Shown piece after piece: positions 45,429 to 54,679 of a stretch of 64,000 nt of DNA. Position numbers and translations under genes: made by a program. The number at the start of each line of letters is the position of its first letter. Within the stretch, counting starts at the first letter, position 1. A model generated the notes under the pieces. It saw only the letters and a list, made by a program, of their open reading frames with translations, searched no databases and was not told where the DNA came from. Source of the stretch: Vibrio salinus (GTDB lineage Bacteria; Pseudomonadota; Gammaproteobacteria; Enterobacterales; Vibrionaceae); the NCBI RefSeq assembly GCF_021272385.1, contig NZ_JAJSDZ010000009.1, forward strand, positions 310,001 to 374,000, given 5' to 3'.

Positions 45429-47237
45429 TTACTGAATCTGATAGATGCCAGATTGCCATGGCTGAAGAGTTAACCGGTCAGAACCTGCTGGTGGTGGCGT
45501 CACGGAGTGACTTTCAATCAACGTTTTTTTGATATGAATGTGTTCGGGCAGCGGGTAATGTATCGTTTTCTCTTTAAAATTCGCCACGACAAGGTATTTT
45601 TTATTACCCAGCTCCCGGGTATACGCGTACACCTCGGTATTCTCAGGCGCTAAATCATGATAAGAACCGACAGACAGTGCCGGGATCCGGTGGTGAAGCG
45701 CAATGACTTTTTGATAGAAATGGTACACCGACGCCGGATCTTTGAGCTGACTCTGAGCATTAATGGTTTTGTAATTCGGATTGATTTTTAACCACGGGGT
45801 TCCGCTGGTGAAACCGGCATTCTCGGAGGCATTCCACTGAAACGGCGTTCTGGCGTTATCCCGGCTGGTGAGTTTGACATTTTTCAGCAATTCACCGGCT
45901 GTTGCTTTATGCGTTTTTACGTAGTCCTCGATAAAGCCTTTGACTTCAATATCACTAAAATCGTTCAGTGACTTAAATGGGTAGTTGGTCATGCCCAGTT
46001 CATCGCCCTGATAAATAAAGGGAGTTGCCCTTTGTGTCAGAGTTATGGTTGCCAGGGCTTCTGCTGAAGCATTACGCCACTGCGGGCGATCGTCGCCATA
46101 GTGAGAAACCGTGCGCGGATTATCATGGTTGCCGAGGAAGAACGTATTCCAGCCATACTGACCGACAACGTGATTCATCTTATCAATGGTCTGACGAAAA
46201 TCCGCCAGTGTTTTCGGAACGGTGTGCCAACGGTCGGCGGCCCGGTCATATCGAATCAGATCGAACATAAAGGTCATGTTCAGTTCATGACGGCGGCTGT
46301 CAACGAACAGGGGGACTTGTTTCATCGGAACGCCGAAAATCTCGCCGGCAGAAACCGCATCATAATGGGAGAGGACTTCGCGGTTCATTTCTTTCAGGTA
46401 TTTATGAAGGTTTGGTCCCTGAGTGTAAGCCAGAGAAAAGTCCTTTAACTGTTGTGGTGTCAGGTCCGGAAAGTTCGGTATTTTGGATAAGGTTGCTACG
46501 GTATCAAAGCGGAGTCCGGAAACGCCTTTATTCAGCCAGAATCTCAGAATGGAATACAACTCCTCTCTGACTTTTGGGTTATCCCAGTTAAGGTCCGGCT
46601 GGTGTTTGCCAAAATAGTGCAGATAATACTGTTGCGTGGTTTTGTCTTTTTGCCAGGCCGAGCCGCCGAAGAATGAACGGTAATTATTGGGTTCGTGACC
46701 CTCTTTGGCACTTCTCCAGAAATAATAATTCCGGTATGGATTATCTTTGGATTTTTTACTTTCCAGGAACCATTTGTCCTGATCACTTGAGTGATTAAAG
46801 ACAATATCAATCATCAGGCGCATATTGCGTTTTTTCAGCTCAGCCATCAGATTGTCAAAATCTTGCATGGTACCGAATTCTTTCATTACCTTACGGTAGT
46901 CCCGGATGTCGTAACCGTTATCCGTGTTTGGGGAGTCATAGTGTGGATTGATCCAGATGGCGTCGATGCCCAATGTTTTCAGATAATCCAGTTTTTCCGT
47001 CAATCCTTTCAGATCGCCGATCCCATCACCGTTGGTGTCTTTGAATGAACGGGGATAAACCTGATAAAAAACCGCCTGTTTCCACCATTCAGGAAGCCCC
47101 TTTTCTTTTTTAACTGAGATAGCAGAAGACGAATTTGTATTGTGTATGGTAGCCGGTGCTGACGTTGTATTCCCCATCACATAAGATGAGGAGAGAGCGC
47201 ATAACATGGCTGCAAAGCAAGCTTTCTTACTTGGCAT
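45429..47237 (-). CDS. mutB: Sucrose isomerase, trehalulose synthase (MutB) type
   Basis: The 602-residue GH13 enzyme has a signal peptide (about 1-22) and a mature (beta/alpha)8 barrel. Catalytic residues can be placed: nucleophile D245 in GLRFDTVATL, acid/base E299 in SAGEIFGVP and D372 in GNHDNPRTVSH. The isomerase loop reads FDLIRYDRA (329-333), as I recall for MutB trehalulose synthase, rather than the RLDRD of isomaltulose synthases. Other MutB-like stretches are DRWHTVPKTLADFRQTIDK and PWQSGIYQIQ. It should convert sucrose to trehalulose or isomaltulose in the periplasm or outside. It could also act as an oligo-1,6-glucosidase-like enzyme. Confidence 0.85.
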   Translation of the reverse strand: MPSKKACFAAMLCALSSSYVMGNTTSAPATIHNTNSSSAISVKKEKGLPEWWKQAVFYQVYPRSFKDTNGDGIGDLKGLTEKLDYLKTLGIDAIWINPHYDSPNTDNGYDIRDYRKVMKEFGTMQDFDNLMAELKKRNMRLMIDIVFNHSSDQDKWFLESKKSKDNPYRNYYFWRSAKEGHEPNNYRSFFGGSAWQKDKTTQQYYLHYFGKHQPDLNWDNPKVREELYSILRFWLNKGVSGLRFDTVATLSKIPNFPDLTPQQLKDFSLAYTQGPNLHKYLKEMNREVLSHYDAVSAGEIFGVPMKQVPLFVDSRRHELNMTFMFDLIRYDRAADRWHTVPKTLADFRQTIDKMNHVVGQYGWNTFFLGNHDNPRTVSHYGDDRPQWRNASAEALATITLTQRATPFIYQGDELGMTNYPFKSLNDFSDIEVKGFIEDYVKTHKATAGELLKNVKLTSRDNARTPFQWNASENAGFTSGTPWLKINPNYKTINAQSQLKDPASVYHFYQKVIALHHRIPALSVGSYHDLAPENTEVYAYTRELGNKKYLVVANFKEKTIHYPLPEHIHIKKTLIESHSVTPPPAGSDRLTLQPWQSGIYQIQ

Positions 47238-47609
47238 AAATGATATTCTCCGATTAATAAATAGGTATTAACGACAGAGGGATATCAGAGGCTCGATATT
47301 TAATTATTATGAATTTTATTTTTATAATTTTATCAATATCTATAGGACGACAATTATTATTTCGCGATGTTTAATATGAGTCAAGGTTAATATTGTCCAT
47401 GAGTGGATATGGATTAAGTTTTCGATATAAATAATTATATTATTGATTTATAAGTCATTATTTATAATTTAAAAAACAATCATTAAAATAAATCATACTA
47501 TCCGATTAAGTTATTATTACCGCCAGTCAGATTCGGCTATATGACCTATTTCTTATTAGTATTGTTGTTTATCTGTGTTTCTTTCAGGCTATTTTTTGCT
47601 TGTTATCTA
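47238..47609. promoter_or_regulatory. AT-rich upstream region of mutB
   Basis: These 372 bp are strongly AT-rich and hold the mutB promoter region. I see no convincing gene; a 71-codon plus-strand frame at 47541 runs into the antisense of the SDR gene and is not supported. No defined operator could be picked out. Confidence 0.45.
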
Positions 47610-48365
47610 TTACCTCGACAAATAGCCGCCATCTACGGTGTAGACGCCGCCGGTGCAAAAACTCGCTTTATCAGACAGAAGAAACAGGATAAGGTCAGCG
47701 ACCTCTTCTCTTGTTGCCAGACGGGACATGGGGTGTGTCTGGGCGAAGGTGTGTAAAACATCCGGAGGAAGCTGATTCACTCTTGGGGTGGCGACATAAC
47801 CGGGGGCGACAGCATTCACCCGGATATGTTGTTCGGCGTATTCCAGCGCGGCGGTTTTGGTTAAGCCGATGACGCCATGTTTGGCCACCGTATAAGGAGC
47901 CAGACCGGCGATGGCAACCAGACCATTTACTGCCGAAAGATTCACAATCGCACCGCCTCCCGATTTTTGCATTGCGGGCAGTTCGTATTTCATACAATAA
48001 AAGACACTGCTTAAGCTGGTAGCCAGTACGGATTGCCAGTTTTCGAGGGTTTGATCGGGGATTCGGGTATGACTGTCTCCGGTTTTTCCGGCATTGTTGA
48101 CGGCAAAATCCAGCCTGCCATAGCGGTTTATGGTTTGCTCTACCAGTAAGCGCACCTGCTCCGGATCCGATACGTCACATTCTATGCCGGTTGCACGGTG
48201 ACCATCCGGTGATAATTGCTGAGCTTTTTGCTTTGCCAGCAAGCCGGATTTTGAGGCAATAATAACCTTTGCACCGTGAGAGAACAGTTTGTCAGCAACG
48301 GTTTCACCAATGCCATTGGTGCTTCCCGTGACGATGGCTACGCGATGATCGAAATTCATAAACAC
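47610..48365 (-). CDS. Short-chain dehydrogenase/reductase
   Basis: The 251-residue classical SDR has the cofactor motif TGSTNGIGET near residue 14, the NNAGKTG motif, the catalytic Ser region and the YTVAKHG active site. The PGYVATPR segment and the closing GGVYTVDGGYLSR are also typical. Substrate cannot be told. It lies 54 bp downstream of a WYL-domain regulator on the same strand, so the regulator may control it. Confidence 0.9.
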   Translation of the reverse strand: MFMNFDHRVAIVTGSTNGIGETVADKLFSHGAKVIIASKSGLLAKQKAQQLSPDGHRATGIECDVSDPEQVRLLVEQTINRYGRLDFAVNNAGKTGDSHTRIPDQTLENWQSVLATSLSSVFYCMKYELPAMQKSGGGAIVNLSAVNGLVAIAGLAPYTVAKHGVIGLTKTAALEYAEQHIRVNAVAPGYVATPRVNQLPPDVLHTFAQTHPMSRLATREEVADLILFLLSDKASFCTGGVYTVDGGYLSR

Positions 48366-48419
48366 TCCGTGGTTTCACATTTGTCAGTTCATGTTACCCG
48401 GGGTGTTTGTCAGTTTCTG

Positions 48420-49118
48420 TCAGTAGCGTTCCGGTGATGCGATTCCCTGACTGTCCCGCCATGCTTTCAGTAGTACGGCGTGGCTTTTAGGACAGGTTTC
48501 TTCCAGTACGGTCATTGTCTGAATTCTGTCTGCTCTGAAATGACGGAAATTTTTTCTTAGTTCACACCAGCCGACCAGTAACCGGGCGGATGATATAAAG
48601 CCGATGGCAACCGGCCAGAGAATCCTGGTTGATAAGTCGTCGTTTTTGTCCCGGTAGGTGATTTTGATCTTTTTACGGTGATGAAGGGCAGAGCGGATTT
48701 CGGGAAGAAAGGTGGGATCCGTATCTGGATCGACCGGGCCGGTTAGCAATGACTGAAACTCGATATGGTGTTTCATCGGCTCCGGGACGACAGAATGAAG
48801 CTTGGCCAGTGACTGACTGGCGGATTCTCTGAGCGCTGGATCGGTGTGGCTTTTGACCCAGTTCAGTCCGAGAATTAAGGCATCCAGCTCATTGCGGGAA
48901 AACATCAGGGGCGGCAGATGGTGGTCGGATTTTAAGATCAGGCCGACTCCGGCACTTCCCTGTATATCGACGCCCTGCTGCTGAAGCGTTGCAATATCCC
49001 GGTATACGGTTCGGATACTGATTTCTAGCTTTTCAGCCAGATAAGACGCCGTCACCGGGTATTTATGCGTGCGCAGAATTTGCACTATGTCGAGCAGTCT
49101 TTGTGTTCGTGTGGTCAT
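48420..49118 (-). CDS. HTH-WYL transcriptional regulator (YafY-like)
   Basis: The 232-residue protein has an N-terminal HTH_11 domain (RLLDIVQILRTHKYPVTASY, then LEISIRTVYRDIATLQQQG) and a C-terminal WYL-type domain (AIGFISSARLLVGWCELRKNFRHFRADRI). Regulators of this type sense ligands and often control adjacent oxidoreductases. It is followed by the SDR gene on the same strand. Confidence 0.88.
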   Translation of the reverse strand: MTTRTQRLLDIVQILRTHKYPVTASYLAEKLEISIRTVYRDIATLQQQGVDIQGSAGVGLILKSDHHLPPLMFSRNELDALILGLNWVKSHTDPALRESASQSLAKLHSVVPEPMKHHIEFQSLLTGPVDPDTDPTFLPEIRSALHHRKKIKITYRDKNDDLSTRILWPVAIGFISSARLLVGWCELRKNFRHFRADRIQTMTVLEETCPKSHAVLLKAWRDSQGIASPERY

Positions 49119-49143
49119 CGCGGGTTATCCGGTGATATCAGAA

Positions 49144-49542
49144 TTATTCTGACTTTAATACTTTCTGCAGGGTTTGCTGTGCTGCCGGAGCACATAAATC
49201 CAGTTGAGACAGACCCAGAAAGTCAGCGGTTTCAATTTCTGAATCGGGCATCAGTTCGCCACTAAAGTCGGCTGTGTAGCAGCTCATGGTGAGGTGCGTA
49301 TCCTGGAGGCCGTAGGCCTGATCGGTGATGTCAAACTGAAACCGGATGGAGTCCGGCAGTAAGTCGATGCCCAGTTCTTCTTTGATTTCTCTCAGTAAAG
49401 CCGCCTCGTTTGTTTCCCCGTTTTCTAACTTTCCTCCGGGAATAAAATATTTCTCTTTGCCTTTGGACTTAACGCACAACAGAGTCTCACCTTGCTGAAA
49501 GATCCAGGCTACGCTGTTTAACTTTTTTATATCCTTGTTCAT
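49144..49542 (-). CDS. NUDIX hydrolase
   Basis: I choose the ATG at 49542, giving 132 residues beginning MNKDIKKLNSVAWIFQQGE; a longer frame reaches into the IS element's flank and is unlikely. The Nudix box is complete (GKLENGETNEAALLREIKEELGI), with the conserved G, E, R, E and E residues. The substrate is unknown; it may clean up an oxidised or signalling nucleotide. Its upstream region is where an IS1595-family element has inserted. Confidence 0.88.
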   Translation of the reverse strand: MNKDIKKLNSVAWIFQQGETLLCVKSKGKEKYFIPGGKLENGETNEAALLREIKEELGIDLLPDSIRFQFDITDQAYGLQDTHLTMSCYTADFSGELMPDSEIETADFLGLSQLDLCAPAAQQTLQKVLKSE

Positions 49543-49625
49543 ATTCTTGTCCGTTAAAAATGGAATGGATGGCAGATTTCGATGTTTGCTCTGGTGGAAA
49601 TGTAACATGAATACTGTATATAAAA

Positions 49626-50640
49626 GGCTCTGATCCATTTGTGTGTTGTTTGACTATACTTATAACAAGTATTCAAACCAACGAGCGTTCATTATGAATA
49701 CAGAAGAGTTTAATGAACTAACTGAAGAAATTAATACACTCAACTTCCCCCAACTTAAACGATTACGACACAAAATCGAATCTCTGATTTCCAGCAACCA
49801 AGTTGGTAAAGCTATTGCTGACAAAGAAGAGCATATATCACATTGTCCATATTGTGGAAGTCCTGAATTTACTAAGCATGGAACCACAGCACGAGGTCAG
49901 CAACGTTATAAATGTAAGGGGTGTTCTCGCACGTTTAATTCATTAACTGGCACTCCATTGGCGAGACTGAGAATGCAGGGGAAATGGCATCAATATTCTG
50001 AAGGTATGTGGTTAACCACTAAACTTCGGGGGGCAGCAAAAGAACTGGGTGTTAATGTCAAAACCGCATGGCTATGGCGTCATCGTTTATTAGCTGCGCC
50101 TTGTAAACATAAGCCCTCCGAGCTGCATGGGATCATTGAGGCAGATGAAACCTTTATTAATGAGTCATTCAAAGGCTCTAAGAAAATGCTTCGAGAGCCA
50201 CGCAAGCGTGGTGGTGGAGACGTCCCCAAAGTACCAATATTTCTAGCATTAGATCGAACGGGCGTAGTTACTCATCAAGTATTAGAACGTGATACAAAAG
50301 AACAATTAAAACAAGCATTAATACCAGTTCTAACACCACAAAGCGTACTTTGTACCGACGGTAATATCAGCTATAAAAGTATCATAGAAGATTTACCATT
50401 TGAGATAGACCACAAACGCCTAATTACACTGGATAAGAAGAGGGTAATTGAAGGGATATACCATATCCAAACACTCAATAACTGGACGATGCGTTGGAAA
50501 GCATGGTTAGCACAGTTTCGAGGGGTTGGAACAGCTTATCTGGACAATTATTTAACTTGGTTTAGACAAATGGAATGTGCAGAACAAAATGAAAGTTGGG
50601 TAGTTTTGGCTTTATAACCACACACAAATGGATCAGAGCC
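49626..50640 (+). mobile_element. Intact IS1595-family insertion sequence
   Basis: The 1015-bp element is bounded by near-perfect terminal inverted repeats beginning GGCTCTGATCCATTTGTGTG at both ends. Exact 8-bp target duplications (atataaaa, 49618-49625 and 50641-50648) flank it, as known for the IS1595 family. It carries one complete transposase gene. Intact ends and duplications indicate a recent insertion. Confidence 0.95.
49694..50617 (+). CDS. IS1595-family transposase (ISXO2-like)
   Basis: I start at the ATG at 49694 (307 residues, MNTEEFNELTEEIN); a longer in-frame start reaches to near the left terminal repeat. An N-terminal zinc ribbon has the pairs CPYC and CKGC. The ISXO2-like DDE domain follows with IEADETFINESF, VLCTDGNISYKS and the EGIYHIQTLNN motif near the third catalytic position. 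The frame is full-length and uninterrupted, so the element may be active. Confidence 0.93.
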   Translation: MNTEEFNELTEEINTLNFPQLKRLRHKIESLISSNQVGKAIADKEEHISHCPYCGSPEFTKHGTTARGQQRYKCKGCSRTFNSLTGTPLARLRMQGKWHQYSEGMWLTTKLRGAAKELGVNVKTAWLWRHRLLAAPCKHKPSELHGIIEADETFINESFKGSKKMLREPRKRGGGDVPKVPIFLALDRTGVVTHQVLERDTKEQLKQALIPVLTPQSVLCTDGNISYKSIIEDLPFEIDHKRLITLDKKRVIEGIYHIQTLNNWTMRWKAWLAQFRGVGTAYLDNYLTWFRQMECAEQNESWVVLAL

Positions 50641-50774
50641 ATATAAAAACAGTAGAGATGACAACCCGTTGACTTATCTGGATGCTGAGGCCCGATTCCG
50701 GGGGAAAAGAGGGCGTTTTGCGTGAGTTAATGGTAATCTGCAAGCCTGTGTAGTGAAACATCCGATGGCCGGTT

Positions 50775-51188
50775 ATGTTAAAAATTTCAAATACCGTTGA
50801 GCTTGCTGACTGGGAAATTGAATTGTCGGCGATTCGTTCGATGGGCAATGGTGGTCAGAATGTGAATAAAGTATCCAGTGCGATACATTTGCGTTTTGAT
50901 ATCCGGCATTCCACCCTGCCGGATGTGTATAAGCAAAGACTGCTGGCGTTGTCGGATTCCAGAATCACGAAAGAGGGCGTCGTTGTCATTAAAGCTCAGA
51001 CTTACCGGACTCAGGAAAAGAACCGGGAAGATGCGCTCAGCCGTCTGAAAGGTTTGATTGTATCTTCCATGGTGGTGGCGAAAAAACGCAGGCCGACCCG
51101 GCCGACGAAAAGTTCTCAGCGCCGCCGGGTGGATTCGAAAAAGAAAAATGGTGCAACGAAACAGCTACGGAAAAAAGTAGTGATGTAA
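50775..51188 (+). CDS. arfB: ArfB (YaeJ) alternative ribosome-rescue factor
   Basis: ArfB hydrolyses peptidyl-tRNA on stalled non-stop ribosomes. The 137-residue protein has the catalytic GGQ at residues 26-28 (MGNGGQNVNKV), with the SSAIHLRFDI segment after it. The basic C-terminal tail rich in Lys/Arg (from KKRRPTRPTKSS to the end) inserts in the empty mRNA channel. Length matches the family (~140). It is just downstream of the IS element. Confidence 0.95.
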   Translation: MLKISNTVELADWEIELSAIRSMGNGGQNVNKVSSAIHLRFDIRHSTLPDVYKQRLLALSDSRITKEGVVVIKAQTYRTQEKNREDALSRLKGLIVSSMVVAKKRRPTRPTKSSQRRRVDSKKKNGATKQLRKKVVM

Positions 51189-51361
51189 TACCTTTTTACC
51201 TGTTGTGCCTTTTTAATATGCGTTGAATAGAACTTTCCCCTCAATGTTTTTTTATTTTCTAATCACTCTTGTCTATTAAATTAATCGGTAAGAACAGTCT
51301 GTATCCAGCCTGATTCACTGGTAGTTTATCACCCAAAGAAACAACCGGTGATAAGACTGTT

Positions 51362-52987
51362 ATGCGTTATTTTTCGATTACCCGTTTGGTCCGTGCCAAT
51401 ACGATTCTGGCGACCATCGCTATTGTTGGGTTAAGTATCTACCTGATTTCATCTCTGAATCAGGTTCAGAAAGAATTTGGTCATGTTGTTGACCGTAATG
51501 TCAGTTTGTTAAGTACCGTTTCGGATATGAGATATTACACCGTGACCTACCGTCGTTTCGCACTGGATTATGGTCTGACAACGGATGAACATGAGCATCA
51601 GAAAATTATCAAGACGATCCGGTTTAATGATCAGGCTGTTGATCAGGCTTTGAAAAGAATGAAGCGGTTATCAGATAACAGCACCATTCAGCAGGAAGTG
51701 GATAACTTTGAATCCAATGTTAATCAATACCGGGCAATGCAGCAGGATTACATTCACCTGATTGATCAGGGAAGGATAGAGGATGCCCGTAAAAAAATGC
51801 TGGGTCCGATGCTTGAACCGTTTAATACCATTGTTGGCAATCTGACCCGGTTTCAGACGCATTTGCAGAAGCAGGCGATTGAAATCAGAAATCAGAAGCA
51901 GCATGAAATGGAGTCGGTTGTCCGGTGGTCTGTTGCGGCTGTTATTATTACCGTCATGCTGTGTATTGCCAGTGGATTCATGACGATCCGACGTGTGATT
52001 ATTCCGTTGAATATTCTGAAGACTCACATGTCAATTTTAGGTAAAGGTGATTTACAGACGGCTTTTCCGGCTGAGAAATTTCATCAGGATGAACTGGGGC
52101 AGGCAGCTCAGGCTTTCAGTCAGATGAAGAAGGATCTGACAACGCTTATTACGGCAGTCAAATCGAGTGTTGATTCGCTTAATCAGGCTTCTGAGCAACT
52201 GGCGGAAAAAGTGTCCGGCACCCGAAACCATGTAAAGGTTCAGAAACAGGATATTGCTCAGATAGCGTCGGATTCTCAGGTATTGGCTGAGAATACTTAT
52301 GTTATTGATGAAGCAACAAAAAAAGCATCGGAAAACAGTGAGCTGACCAAAGAACAGGCTCAAAAAGGTGAACGCGGCATTATTACCTCAGTTCAGGCGA
52401 CGGATGATATGAGTAAACTGATCACACAAACCAGCGATGTAATAGACGGGTTGTACCACCGGAGTTCGGATATCAGTCTGATATCCGAAGTGATAGGTAA
52501 TATTACCAAACAGACCAATTTGCTGGCTTTAAATGCAGCCATTGAAGCCGCCCGGGCCGGAACCGCCGGTCGTGGTTTCGCGGTGGTTGCTGATCAGGTT
52601 CGTGAACTGGCCCGGCAGACTCAAAGTTCTATCGAAGAGATTGGCAGTATTATTGCCAGTCTGCAATCTCAGGCGACGGATGCTCAGGCGCTAATGACAG
52701 AATGTCAGACGCATATCCAGACCAACCTGACGTTGGTGAAAGATGCCGGTAACTCTTATCATCAAATTGTGAACGCTTCTGAAGCGATTGCCGAAATGAA
52801 TCAGACTATTGCGTCCTATGTCAGGGAGCAGAGCCAGCTTTCCGCTCAGGTGTGTCAGAGTACTGAACATATTGAGCAATCCTCTCTGGATATTGAAGAG
52901 ATCGCGGGTGAAACGGCACAAACGTATCAGTCACTGCAGGATCAGGCTGAATACCTGAAGCAATACATTAATTCTTTTACTCTTTAA
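51362..52987 (+). CDS. Methyl-accepting chemotaxis protein
   Basis: This 541-residue chemoreceptor has TM1 at about residues 13-31, a periplasmic four-helix-bundle domain to about 185, TM2 at about 186-206 ([18 protein letters not shown]), a HAMP domain and a long cytoplasmic signalling hairpin. The hairpin tip is fully conserved ([16 protein letters not shown], then [13 protein letters not shown]). It ends in IEEIAG-type helix with no NWETF-like pentapeptide. The ligand is unknown. It is monocistronic. Confidence 0.92.
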   Translation: MRYFSITRLVRANTILATIAIVGLSIYLISSLNQVQKEFGHVVDRNVSLLSTVSDMRYYTVTYRRFALDYGLTTDEHEHQKIIKTIRFNDQAVDQALKRMKRLSDNSTIQQEVDNFESNVNQYRAMQQDYIHLIDQGRIEDARKKMLGPMLEPFNTIVGNLTRFQTHLQKQAIEIRNQKQHEMESVVRWSVAAVIITVMLCIASGFMTIRRVIIPLNILKTHMSILGKGDLQTAFPAEKFHQDELGQAAQAFSQMKKDLTTLITAVKSSVDSLNQASEQLAEKVSGTRNHVKVQKQDIAQIASDSQVLAENTYVIDEATKKASENSELTKEQAQKGERGIITSVQATDDMSKLITQTSDVIDGLYHRSSDISLISEVIGNITKQTNLLALNAAIEAARAGTAGRGFAVVADQVRELARQTQSSIEEIGSIIASLQSQATDAQALMTECQTHIQTNLTLVKDAGNSYHQIVNASEAIAEMNQTIASYVREQSQLSAQVCQSTEHIEQSSLDIEEIAGETAQTYQSLQDQAEYLKQYINSFTL

Positions 52988-53127
52988 TGTGTCTTACTCA
53001 CGGTTTATTCATTTTTGATAAAACGGTGAGTAAAGAGAAACGGCGGAAGAGCATTTGCAATATCGTTCAATAATCCGGGAAAGTTTTCCGTTATCTTTTC
53101 CTTTTCGTATTTTGGAGAGGTAGCACA

Positions 53128-53718
53128 ATGGATAAAGTGATTCTGGCAATGATCTCGTTTGCTTTTGTGGGGGCCGTTACTCCCGGCCCCGTCAATCTTC
53201 TGGCTATCAGTACGTCACTCAACTACGGTAAAAAAGCGGCTTTCTGGCATGTGACCGGCGCGTCTTTAACTTATGCTCTGGTGGTCTTTTGCTCCGGCAG
53301 TATGATGCAATCGATACTGACAGTGTTGCCCAGACTTGAGTTGACAATGAAGTTATGCGGGAGTCTGTTTCTGTGTTATCTGGTGTATAAAATTGGTTTT
53401 GCGCCGTATTCTTCGGTTCGGTCATCTTCTTCGGTTCAATCCGGTTTCCGGACCGGCTCTTTGACTCAGTTACTGAGTCCCAAAGCCTGGATGGTTGCTA
53501 TGTCTGGCGTCAGTTTGTATGTGATTGATCAGGGAAATGAAACTATCTTACTCAGTTTGTTTACGTGCATTTCTCTTATTATTTGCTTTATCTGTGTTGG
53601 TCTGTGGGCAATGATTGGACGCCTTTTTTCAGCATACCTTGAAAATCCAGTCCGGCAACGCCAGTTTAATAGAATCATGGCGGGAGTACTTTTTGCTTCA
53701 GTTGTCATGATATGGTGA
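53128..53718 (+). CDS. LysE-family amino acid exporter
   Basis: The 196-residue membrane protein has about six hydrophobic segments and the LysE-family start FAFVGAVTPGPVNLLAIS. A LSPKAWMVAMSGVSL motif lies in the middle. The AGAGG-type Shine-Dalgarno is 6-7 bases before the ATG. It is followed after 24 bp by an AraC-family gene, a very common pairing in which the regulator controls the exporter. The substrate is not determinable. Confidence 0.88.
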   Translation: MDKVILAMISFAFVGAVTPGPVNLLAISTSLNYGKKAAFWHVTGASLTYALVVFCSGSMMQSILTVLPRLELTMKLCGSLFLCYLVYKIGFAPYSSVRSSSSVQSGFRTGSLTQLLSPKAWMVAMSGVSLYVIDQGNETILLSLFTCISLIICFICVGLWAMIGRLFSAYLENPVRQRQFNRIMAGVLFASVVMIW

Positions 53719-53742
53719 TGAGAGGAAACGGAGGCCGGGAAG

Positions 53743-54561
53743 ATGAAAAACGATACCAGTGTTAGCTTTCAGAAAAGTACAATATTGCCATGGGTTGAGC
53801 TGAGAATTGCTGATAAAAGTTCATCTTGCTATGACTTACATTCCCATGATGAGTTTTCATTCGGCATTATCGATCAGGGACAGGCAGGATACCATAACCG
53901 GCACTATCGTCACCGGATCGGAGTGGGAGATATTGTCACAATCAACCCGGCAGATACACATTCATGCAATCCGGAATCCGAGGTTTGGTCCTATCGGATG
54001 TTATTTATCGATACGTTTAAAATGGGAAAAATGCAGCAGGAAGTGATGCAAAATGAGACCTGTGATTACCTGCCATTTAAACGCAACGTAGAGCAGACCC
54101 CAGAAATAAAACAGTCGGTTATCTCACTCATTCAGTCATTGCAAACAGAAGAGAGTCTTTTACAGGTTCAGAGCTTTTTGTTTGATTTTATTGAGAAAAG
54201 TGTGGGTAATTCGTGGGAAGATAAGCCCGGAAAAACCAATGTTTATCCCGGCTTAAACCGTGTACGGGAAAAACTGCTGGATGAACTTCAGAATACTCAT
54301 CAGTTAAATGAGCTGGCAGACGAAGCGGGGATGAGCCGCTATCAACTGTTAAGAGCGTTTAAACGTCAGTTCGGATTGTCGCCTCACGCTTATTTGATGG
54401 ATGAGAAAATCAAACGGGCGAAAAAGTTGCTGAAATCCGGTCAGACTATTTCTGATACCGCGTTGCAACTGGGATTTTCGGACCAGGCTCATTTTCAGCG
54501 TCAGTTTAAACGAAAACTGGCCGTTACCCCGAAATTTTATCAGTCACATTTTATATATTAG
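53743..54561 (+). CDS. AraC-family transcriptional regulator
   Basis: The 272-residue protein has a cupin-type sensor domain (LHSHDEFSFGIIDQGQAGYH and IGVGDIVTINPADTHSC) and a C-terminal double helix-turn-helix with LNELADEAGMSRYQLLRAFK, then ISDTALQLGFSDQAHFQRQFK. It is cotranscribed with the LysE-family exporter upstream and probably controls it. Confidence 0.9.
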   Translation: MKNDTSVSFQKSTILPWVELRIADKSSSCYDLHSHDEFSFGIIDQGQAGYHNRHYRHRIGVGDIVTINPADTHSCNPESEVWSYRMLFIDTFKMGKMQQEVMQNETCDYLPFKRNVEQTPEIKQSVISLIQSLQTEESLLQVQSFLFDFIEKSVGNSWEDKPGKTNVYPGLNRVREKLLDELQNTHQLNELADEAGMSRYQLLRAFKRQFGLSPHAYLMDEKIKRAKKLLKSGQTISDTALQLGFSDQAHFQRQFKRKLAVTPKFYQSHFIY

Positions 54562-54679
54562 TCACTTTCTTTATTACGACTTGCTATACTCTTCTTGTTA
54601 TATTTATGTTTGTTTAGTTGCTGAAATGATAAAACGGTATTTTGGAATACCGGGGGACTGGTTTAAGCTGGATTACTTA

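Larger units (their letters stand above)
49612..50654. promoter_or_regulatory. LexA-type SOS box split by the IS
   Basis: Joining the left flank (49612-49625) to the right flank (50649-50654) with one target duplication removed gives TACTGTATATAAAAACAGTA. This is a CTG-N10-CAG palindrome with the extended LexA consensus. The two half-sites now lie about 1 kb apart. Its former target gene is unclear: the NUDIX gene start is about 70 bp to the left, and arfB is about 120 bp to the right. Confidence 0.5.
49607..50725 (+). pseudogene. Possible 31-codon ORF interrupted by the IS element
   Basis: If the IS (49626-50640) and one copy of the 8-bp target duplication are removed, an open frame appears from the ATG at 49607 to the TGA at 50723-50725: 31 residues beginning MNTVYKNSRDD and ending FRGKRGRFA. 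Its first codons coincide with a LexA-type palindrome. A frame of this length can occur by chance, and I recognise no family, so this is only a candidate disrupted small gene. Confidence 0.35.

Noticed and set aside
45429..47237. Generic alpha-amylase or oligo-1,6-glucosidase
   Set aside because: The isomerase loop FDLIRYDRA and close resemblance to remembered MutB sequence over the catalytic and C-terminal parts favour sucrose isomerase.
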